The notes under the pieces were generated by a model. That model was given only the letters and a program-made list of their open reading frames with translations, did not search any database and was not told where the DNA came from. A DNA stretch of 64,000 nucleotides from Actinomycetota bacterium (GTDB taxonomy: Bacteria > Actinomycetota > Acidimicrobiia > Acidimicrobiales > RAAP-2): positions 1 to 64,000 of the forward strand of contig JAJPJD010000051.1 of NCBI GenBank assembly GCA_021324355.1, given 5' to 3'. Shown here piece after piece: positions 58,640-64,000 of this stretch. Every line of letters begins with the position of its first letter. Position 1 is the first letter of the stretch. The position numbers and the translations under genes were made by a program.

Positions 58640-58888
58640 TCAGCAGTCGGGGGCCGAGGAGTCGGTCGGGTCCAGCGGGTCCCGGGTCGCCCCGCACTCG
58701 GGCAAGGTGCTCGACGTCGCCGGTGCGGTGGTGGTCGTGGTGGGGTGCTGGCCGCCCGTCGGAACGGCCGTGGGCGGCGTGACCGCCGGCGATCCGGCTG
58801 AGCAGCCGGCGGCCAGCACCCCGGCAAGCGCCAGCGCGGCCAGGCCGGCTGTGCCACGCCGCCATCGGGAAGGGGTGAACGCGGTCAT
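58640..58888 (-). CDS. Small lipoprotein coupled to pilO
   Basis: 82 residues. The signal peptide TAGLAALALAGVLAAGCS has a canonical lipobox (LAAGC). The rest is short and rich in Thr and Pro (PTTTTTAPATSS), with two further cysteines, one of them the last residue. The ATG overlaps the pilO stop (ATGA), giving the order pilM/N-pilO-lipoprotein. That is the position of pilP in diderm pilus operons, but the protein is far too short to carry a PilP beta domain. Confidence 0.8.
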   Translation of the reverse strand: MTAFTPSRWRRGTAGLAALALAGVLAAGCSAGSPAVTPPTAVPTGGQHPTTTTTAPATSSTLPECGATRDPLDPTDSSAPDC

Positions 58889-59472
58889 CCGGTGCCCGCG
58901 GCGCTCGACGAGGCACCCCGGGTGGCGAAGATGTCCAGGTTGAACTGGTCAGTGAGCACGGTTCCCCGGTTCGTGCCGGTGCCTCCGCCGGTGATGGAGA
59001 TCTGGCTGATGATGGTCAGCCGAGGGAGGGCATCGAGCGCCTTGATGAAGGCGAGCGTCTGGCTGTACGTGCCGGTTGCCGACACGGTGATCGGGATGAC
59101 CTCGAGGTTCCCGCTCGCCGTCGGGGCCGAGGGGTTCACGCCGGAAACCTTGACCCCGGTCGCCGACGCGGCATTCGAGAGGGCGGTGATGTAGTCGTAG
59201 ACGCCCGTCGAGGAGGGCACCGCCGCGCTCAATCGCTGAGCCAGCGCCTGGAACTGGCCCGACTCCCTCGAGTACGCCTTCAGCCGGTCGAGCCGGGCCT
59301 GGAGGGCGTTCTGCTGCTCCTGGGCGCTCTGGACCGAGGCGTTCACCGAGGCCAGCTTGTGGCCCTCGGGGACGAACAGTGCGAGCAGCCAGACCAACAG
59401 GACCACCAGAGCGATGGCAATTGAGAGCAGGACCGTGCGGGTGCGAAGGACCGCGACTATTTCGCGGTTCAT
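58885..59472 (-). CDS. pilO: Type IV pilus alignment protein PilO
   Basis: 195 residues: one N-terminal membrane helix (LLSIAIALVVLLVWLLALFV), a coiled-coil stretch (SVQSAQEQQNALQARLDRLKAYS) and a ferredoxin-like periplasmic core (YDYITALSNAASATGVKVSG, IPITVSATGTYSQTLAFIKAL). This architecture is that of PilO, which pairs with PilN in the inner-membrane platform. The ATG overlaps the end of the pilM-pilN gene by 4 bases. Confidence 0.9.
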   Translation of the reverse strand: MNREIVAVLRTRTVLLSIAIALVVLLVWLLALFVPEGHKLASVNASVQSAQEQQNALQARLDRLKAYSRESGQFQALAQRLSAAVPSSTGVYDYITALSNAASATGVKVSGVNPSAPTASGNLEVIPITVSATGTYSQTLAFIKALDALPRLTIISQISITGGGTGTNRGTVLTDQFNLDIFATRGASSSAAGTG

Positions 59473-61133
59473 GGCCCGGGCACCTCGTACTCGGATACGC
59501 GCTGCGACGCCGCGCCGTTCAGGACGTCGAGCGTCGTCGAAAAGCTGACCCCGCCGCCCTGGGTGGAGGTGGAGACGCTCGAGCTCAGGTCGGGCAGCTC
59601 GAAGATCGGGGACTGGCTGAGCGCCTGGCCCCAGGTGGTGACGTCATCCAGGGTTTGCGTGAACACCTGCGCGTTCACCGTGCCGAGGGACTGACCGGCA
59701 GCGCTGCTGGTGCCCTGGCCCGGGATCGACGTGGCGGCCATGGAGACGTTCTGGAGTGTGGCGTTGGGCGGGATGTACTGGGCGATCTGGTTGAGCACCA
59801 CCAGCCAGTCGACCTCTTTCTTCAGGGTCGGCAGGATGAGGGCGGACTGGCGCTCGACCTGGTTGCGGAGCGCGAGGGCCTTGTCGTACTTGGGGATCTC
59901 GACGTTCTTGATCGTCGCGTTGGCCGCCTCGATCGCTTGCAGGTGATCCTCCGCGTTGTGCACTTGCACGAAGCGCAGGCCAGTCAGGCCGACGACCAAA
60001 ACGCCGACCGCTACGGCGGCACGGGTGAGAGCTCGGTGCACTCGCTTCTGCACGGCTCGGGCCCGGACCGACTCGGGGAGCAGGTTGAAGGCCCGCCCGG
60101 AGGGATCGGGGAGCGCGAGGCCGACCGGCACGGCTGCCACCGTGTCGACCTCCGCGGCCTGCTGGGGGGTTAGGGGCAGCCCGGCGGCGTCGAGGGCCGA
60201 CAGGGGCGAGGCGAGCGCCACCGGCACCCCGGTGGCCTGGCCCATCGCCTCCAGCAGACCGTGAGTCCGGGTGCCGCCCCCGGTCAGCAAGACCCTGCTG
60301 ACCGGCTGGCGACCAGCCAGGGAGCCGAAGAAACGGACTGAGTTGTTGATCTCGTCCACCAGGGCTCCGACTGCTCGTTGGCAGGCCCCGGCGGCCAACG
60401 AGTCGTGGACGCCCGGTGCGCCGAGGCGCCGCTTGGCCACCTCGGCGTCGCGCAGCGGGATGTCGAGCGCACCGGCGATCGCGGCGGTGATCGTCTGGCC
60501 CCCCTTGTCGAGGGTTCGCACGAACTGGAGGGTCCCGCCCTGGTGCACGACGATCAGAGTCAGCGTGGCGCCGATCGAGACCACCGCTTCGGGTGATTGC
60601 TGCCCGGTGGCGAGCGCTCGGGCCAGTGCGGCCGTCTGGAGGTCGATCGACACCGGTTCCAGGCCGGCTCGTTCGAGTGCCTCGATGAGTGACGCGAGGA
60701 CCTCGGCATGAGCTGCGGCCACCTGCACCCGCAAGGTCGGGGGACCGTCGGCCCCGGCCACCTGTGCGATCACCTTCGACGAGAGGACTGTCTCGTCGAG
60801 GGCGAACGGTAGGACTTCGTCGGCCTTGAAACGGACGGCCGACTCGAGCTCGTCGGGGGGCAGGAGCGGCATGTCGATGTCTCGCACGATGGCCCGGAGG
60901 CCGGCCACGCCCACCCGGACCCGGCGGTTGCTGAAATGGCCTTCCCGCCACAGCCGACGCAGGGCATCGGCCAGCCCAGCGCGATCGCGAACCTCGCCGT
61001 TGGCGACGATGCCAGGTTGGAGCCCGACTTGGCCAAAGTTCGTGATCGCCGGGCGCTGACCCCCATCGAGGGTGAGCTCGACCGCCCGTACGGCGGTGGT
61101 GCCGATGTCCAGACCGATGCTTTGGTATGCCAT
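59469..61133 (-). CDS. pilM: Fused PilM-PilN type IV pilus assembly protein
   Basis: 554 residues in one frame. Residues 1-~340 are PilM, an actin-like ATPase: IGLDIGTTAVRAVEL, DMPLLPPDELESAVRFKADEVLPF, SIGATLTLIVV and LLTGGGTRTHGL. At residues 350-353 comes NLLP, the motif at the cytoplasmic N-terminus of PilN that in other bacteria docks into a groove of PilM. It is followed by a membrane helix (~371-390) and a PilN-like coiled-coil and periplasmic domain. The fusion thus joins partners that normally bind in trans. The start is ATG 61133; pilO follows with ATGA overlap. Confidence 0.92.
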   Translation of the reverse strand: MAYQSIGLDIGTTAVRAVELTLDGGQRPAITNFGQVGLQPGIVANGEVRDRAGLADALRRLWREGHFSNRRVRVGVAGLRAIVRDIDMPLLPPDELESAVRFKADEVLPFALDETVLSSKVIAQVAGADGPPTLRVQVAAAHAEVLASLIEALERAGLEPVSIDLQTAALARALATGQQSPEAVVSIGATLTLIVVHQGGTLQFVRTLDKGGQTITAAIAGALDIPLRDAEVAKRRLGAPGVHDSLAAGACQRAVGALVDEINNSVRFFGSLAGRQPVSRVLLTGGGTRTHGLLEAMGQATGVPVALASPLSALDAAGLPLTPQQAAEVDTVAAVPVGLALPDPSGRAFNLLPESVRARAVQKRVHRALTRAAVAVGVLVVGLTGLRFVQVHNAEDHLQAIEAANATIKNVEIPKYDKALALRNQVERQSALILPTLKKEVDWLVVLNQIAQYIPPNATLQNVSMAATSIPGQGTSSAAGQSLGTVNAQVFTQTLDDVTTWGQALSQSPIFELPDLSSSVSTSTQGGGVSFSTTLDVLNGAASQRVSEYEVPGP

Positions 61134-61335
61134 TCGGCCCTTCCAACACCCCCGGGGTTCCCTGGGCGCCGTATGCAGCTGGGCCGGGCCGATTCGCTCG
61201 GCCGGCTCTCGTGGCTGGCGCTCGTGACCAGCCAGCCCGACGACTGCAGCACTCTACTGGCGGGAGTTCTCAGATCCGCGGATGGAGGATGTCCCCTCTG
61301 GGGTGTCTAGCGTGGTGTCCCACGGGAGGTGGTCC

Positions 61336-62676
61336 ATGGCGGGTTTGTCCCTCCACCGACGGCCGGGGACCGACGGGTCGATCGAGATCTCGCTGGACGA
61401 GCTGGCCGGCCGCCAGACGGTCCTGGTCCGGTCGTGCTCGGACCACCGACGCGGGGCACTGGGTCGGCTCGACGGCGAACGACTGGCCGAAGCGGCGAAT
61501 ATGGCCCTGCGCCATCGCCTCCCGCTCATCTTGGTGCTGTCGTCCAGCGGTGCCGATGTCTCCGAGGGCGTGGACGCGCTTCACGGCTGGGGCATCGCGG
61601 CATCGGCAATCGCGGCGTGCTCGGGGGTTGTTCCGGTGCTGGCCGCCGCCACCGGCCCGGTCCTCTCAGGCCCGGCTCTGCTGCTCGGATTGTGCGACGT
61701 GGTGGTGATGACCCCCGACGCGTTCGCGTATGTCTCCGGGCCGTCGATGGTCGCCCAGTTCACCGGGGTGACGCTCAGTCCGGCCGCGCTCGGCGGTGCT
61801 GGGATCCACGCCCGTGCCAGCGGGCTGTGCGCACTGGTGACCGAGGACCCGCTGTCGGCTCTCGCCGACGTCTCTTCGTACCTCCCACCGCACACCGACT
61901 GTCCGCCACCGTCGGGCACAACGGATGACCCCTGGGATCGACTGGCCCCCGAACTGCGCGACCTGGTCCCGGTTCGCTCCTCGGCCTCGTACGACGTCCG
62001 CGAGGTGATCGCCGCGGTGGCCGACCACCGGGACCTCCTCGAGTTGTGGGCGCGCTGGGCCCCCCAGCTCGTGACCGGTCTCAGCCGGATTGCTGGCCAC
62101 CCGGTGGGCGTGGTTGCCAACCAGCCCCAGTCGCTGGCCGGGACCCTCGACATCGCGGCGTCGCAGAAGGGGGCCAGGTTCGTCCGCTTCTGCGACGCCT
62201 TCAACCTGCCCATCGTGACCTTCGTCGACACTCCCGGGTTCCTCCCGGGCAAGGACCTCGAGTGGCGGGGGATGATCCGGCACGGTGCCGAGCTGGTGTT
62301 CGCCTATGCCCAGGCCACGGTGCCCCGCCTAGCGGTCATCCTGCGCAAGGCGATGGGCGGTGCCTACATCGCCATGGACTCCAAGGGCCTGGGGAGCACG
62401 TTGTGCCTGGCCTGGCCCGGAGCCCAGCCGGCGGTGATGGGGGCCAGGGAAGCAGGGCAGATCCTCTACCGTGCCGCCAGGGCCGAGGACCGGCCCCGGC
62501 TCGAGGCCGAGTACGCAGACCGGTTCTTGTCGCCGTGGCCGGCGGCCGAGCGGGGGTATGTCGACATGGTCATCGACCCGGCTGAGACCAGAAGGGAGCT
62601 GGCACGGGCCCTGGTCAACGTGTGGAGCCGCCGAGAGCGACTGGTCGGGCGCAAACACGACAACGGGCCGCTCTGA
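61336..62676 (+). CDS. Acyl-CoA carboxylase carboxyltransferase (beta) subunit, short form
   Basis: 446 residues from ATG 61336, which follows GGGAGG. The C-terminal half is standard: GARFVRFCDAFNLPIVTFVDTPGFLPG, EWRGMIRHGAELVFAYAQATVP, RKAMGGAYIAMDSKGLG. The N-terminal half is shortened and lacks the usual RERL...LLD start; the oxyanion segment reads GPVLSGPALLLGL instead of a GPCAGGA-type sequence. Typical beta chains have 510-540 residues. Ile after GGAY, rather than Asp, is reported to favour acetyl-CoA among actinobacterial beta chains; this is inference. It is separate from the alpha chain at 31048-32823. Confidence 0.85.
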   Translation: MAGLSLHRRPGTDGSIEISLDELAGRQTVLVRSCSDHRRGALGRLDGERLAEAANMALRHRLPLILVLSSSGADVSEGVDALHGWGIAASAIAACSGVVPVLAAATGPVLSGPALLLGLCDVVVMTPDAFAYVSGPSMVAQFTGVTLSPAALGGAGIHARASGLCALVTEDPLSALADVSSYLPPHTDCPPPSGTTDDPWDRLAPELRDLVPVRSSASYDVREVIAAVADHRDLLELWARWAPQLVTGLSRIAGHPVGVVANQPQSLAGTLDIAASQKGARFVRFCDAFNLPIVTFVDTPGFLPGKDLEWRGMIRHGAELVFAYAQATVPRLAVILRKAMGGAYIAMDSKGLGSTLCLAWPGAQPAVMGAREAGQILYRAARAEDRPRLEAEYADRFLSPWPAAERGYVDMVIDPAETRRELARALVNVWSRRERLVGRKHDNGPL

Positions 62677-62784
62677 GATCTATTGCCGACCCCCTGACCA
62701 GGGAGAACGATCGTCGTCGGAGCGCCGGTGGGCTTGGCGGGGTACTCCGTCATCCAATCGCAATGACGCTGCGGTGGATTTGTC

Positions 62785-63120
62785 GTGCCCCTGGGGCAAG
62801 ATCTCTGCGTGGAACAGACCCCCGATGTCCCGCTCGTTCTCGAGTCGTGTCACAGCACCTGGCTCTTCGACACCAGGCGCATGCGGTTCCGGCGCATTCT
62901 CAAGGGCCTGAACCTCGATGCCCGCACTGCGTCGACGGCGTGGCGCCCGTACTTCGGCCTGGAGCTCGATCCCTACTCGGAGTCGTTCGTGGTGATGCTG
63001 AACCCCGAGGGGACCCGGCTGCTGCGCTCCTGGCGGCACGTCGAGCACTGCCCGCAGTGCGGAGGGGAGGCGACGGCCGAGCTGTCGATCGACGAGCTAC
63101 GCGCCGCAGCTTCGGGCTGA
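62785..63120 (+). CDS. Small protein of unknown function with a C-terminal CxxC
   Basis: 111 residues from GTG 62785, or about 103 from GTG 62809 (EQTPDVPLVLES). I do not recognise a family. It has ordered beta-type sequence (SCHSTWLFDTRRMRFRRI, WRPYFGLELDPYSESFVVML) and a C-terminal CPQCGG that may bind zinc with other residues. It lies between the carboxyltransferase and pilT. Real-gene support comes from codon use and clean spacing only. Confidence 0.65.
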   Translation: MPLGQDLCVEQTPDVPLVLESCHSTWLFDTRRMRFRRILKGLNLDARTASTAWRPYFGLELDPYSESFVVMLNPEGTRLLRSWRHVEHCPQCGGEATAELSIDELRAAASG

Positions 63121-63172
63121 GGTCCCCACACCTCGCGCACTGGAAGTCCTCGGTGGCCAGGAGGTCCCAACC

Positions 63173-63178
63173 TAAGCT
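63173..63178 (+). promoter_or_regulatory. -10-like TAAGCT, probable leaderless promoter of pilT
   Basis: TAAGCT ends 8 nt before the GTG at 63187, and no ribosome site is present in the spacer AGGCGGCG beyond weak purines. Confidence 0.5.
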
Positions 63179-63186
63179 AGGCGGCG

Positions 63187-64000
63187 GTGACCCCGGCCGA
63201 ACTGGAACGCCTTCTCACGCTGCTCGACCAATGGGACGGGTCGGACCTGCATCTGAAGGCCGGCGCTCCGCCGAGGATGCGGATCAACGGCGAACTTCGC
63301 ACCCTCGTCGACGAGCTGCCCCTCACTCCTGAGGACACGTCCGCCATCGTGGCCGCGATCGCGCCACCTCGGGTGGCCGAAGCCTTTCTGCGCCACCATG
63401 AGGTCGACTTCGCCTACTCGGTTCCCCGGTTGGCCCGGTTCCGGGTCAACGCCTTCTACCAGCGCAGCACGGTCGCCCTGGTGTTTCGACGGGTCCGATC
63501 GGCCCCAGCCAGCCGCCAGGAGCTCGGTCTCCCCGAGGTGGTCTACGAGCTGGCCTCCGAGCAGCGGGGCCTGGTGCTCGTGACTGGGCCCACCGGCTCG
63601 GGCAAGACCACCACGCTGGCGTCGATGGTCGACCACATCAACCGCACCCGGCCCTGCCACATCGTGACGATCGAGGATCCCATCGAGTACCTCCATCGGG
63701 ACCAGCTGGCCGCGATCGAGCAGCGCGAGGTGGGCTTCGACACCGACTCATTCGCGAGCGCGATGCGGGTGGTGCTCAGGCAGGACCCCGATGTCATCTT
63801 GGTCGGGGAGATGCGCGATCAAGAGACGGCCTTTGCCGCGCTGACTGCGGCTGAGACCGGGCACCTCGTCATGACCACCCTGCACACGATCAACGCCACC
63901 GAGACGATCACCCGGATCGTCGACTTCTTCCCACCCCACCAGCAGCAACAGATCCGAGTCTCGCTGGCCGGCTCGCTCAGAGGGACCATCGCCCAGCGCC
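63187..64000 (+). CDS. pilT: Twitching motility ATPase PilT (partial, runs off the window)
   Basis: This frame is open from GTG 63187 to the right edge and so is missing from the ORF track; 271 codons are visible of an expected 350-370. N-terminal domain SDLHLKAGAPPRMRINGEL is the PilT signature. ATPase motifs: Walker A GPTGSGKTTT, Asp-box IVTIEDPIEYLH, Walker B RQDPDVILVGEMRDQET (Glu and Arg of the PilT type) and the His box AAETGHLVMTTLHT. It would power pilus retraction; the extension ATPase and inner-membrane platform protein are not in the window. Confidence 0.93.
   Translation, partial: MTPAELERLLTLLDQWDGSDLHLKAGAPPRMRINGELRTLVDELPLTPEDTSAIVAAIAPPRVAEAFLRHHEVDFAYSVPRLARFRVNAFYQRSTVALVFRRVRSAPASRQELGLPEVVYELASEQRGLVLVTGPTGSGKTTTLASMVDHINRTRPCHIVTIEDPIEYLHRDQLAAIEQREVGFDTDSFASAMRVVLRQDPDVILVGEMRDQETAFAALTAAETGHLVMTTLHTINATETITRIVDFFPPHQQQQIRVSLAGSLRGTIAQR

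Overview
This window is high-GC chromosomal DNA from an actinobacterium-like organism. The genome uses many GTG and some TTG starts and is densely packed. It carries an acyl-CoA carboxylase alpha chain with a fused biotin carrier, ftsEX, a cell-wall-binding-repeat surface protein, a single-chain (AceE-type) pyruvate dehydrogenase E1, and a diderm-style type IV pilus machine (PilM/N/O, PilT, class III-like pilin). That mix fits a deep-branching actinobacterium such as an Acidimicrobiia-like lineage. The assignment is inferred from gene content and was not tested by phylogeny. No rRNA, tRNA or CRISPR array was seen.

Layout. 1-4.3 kb: an intact IS5-like insertion sequence with recognisable terminal inverted repeats, then a minus-strand group holding an ECF sigma factor fused to a zinc-finger anti-sigma-like tail, an overlapping HTH/flavin-type regulator-oxidase, a DUF2892 membrane protein and a NicO-like metal exporter. 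4.5-17 kb: central carbon metabolism and lipoylation: aceE (E1), rnhA, an SDR and an aldo-keto reductase, a CHASE-like/GGDEF/EAL protein, then an E3-E2-lipoylation operon ending in one ORF that joins LipB and LipA. 17-33.7 kb: a small DUF2510 membrane protein, a DUF455 ferritin-like protein, metH divergent from a PduO-type cobalamin adenosyltransferase, pepA, an unknown conserved protein, an SDR, a nitroreductase, a rhodanese-MoeB protein, a B12-dependent methylmalonyl-CoA-mutase-type large subunit, an M20 amidohydrolase, a biotin-dependent carboxylase alpha chain and birA. The B12 and biotin genes fit a propionyl-CoA/methylmalonyl-CoA route. 33.7-42.6 kb: rmlB-rmlD-glycosyltransferase (rhamnose cell-surface sugar), secA-prfB, ftsE-ftsX. 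42.8-52.5 kb: a secreted CWB2-repeat protein, a dienelactone hydrolase, msrB, rmlA, dxs, tldD-tldE. 52.5-64 kb: a surface and type IV pilus neighbourhood: two related polytopic membrane proteins, an FmdB zinc ribbon, moaC, a proline-rich repeat protein divergent from a type IV prepilin, a fused PilM-PilN followed by PilO and a tiny lipoprotein, a short acyl-CoA carboxyltransferase beta chain, a small unknown protein, and pilT running off the right edge.

Cross-cutting observations. Many genes have a TAnnnT hexamer ending only 6-11 nt before the start codon, the geometry expected of leaderless transcripts; two such elements face each other in the 41-bp metH/adenosyltransferase spacer. Several natural fusions stand out: LipB-LipA, PilM-PilN and sigma-zinc finger. 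The rhodanese-MoeB protein has the reverse of the usual domain order. The pair of membrane proteins around the pilin share three motifs (GDxW, HPED, LRxxFE...YY) and look like a family worth defining. Most remaining lines of the ORF track are antisense or out-of-frame shadows caused by the high GC content.
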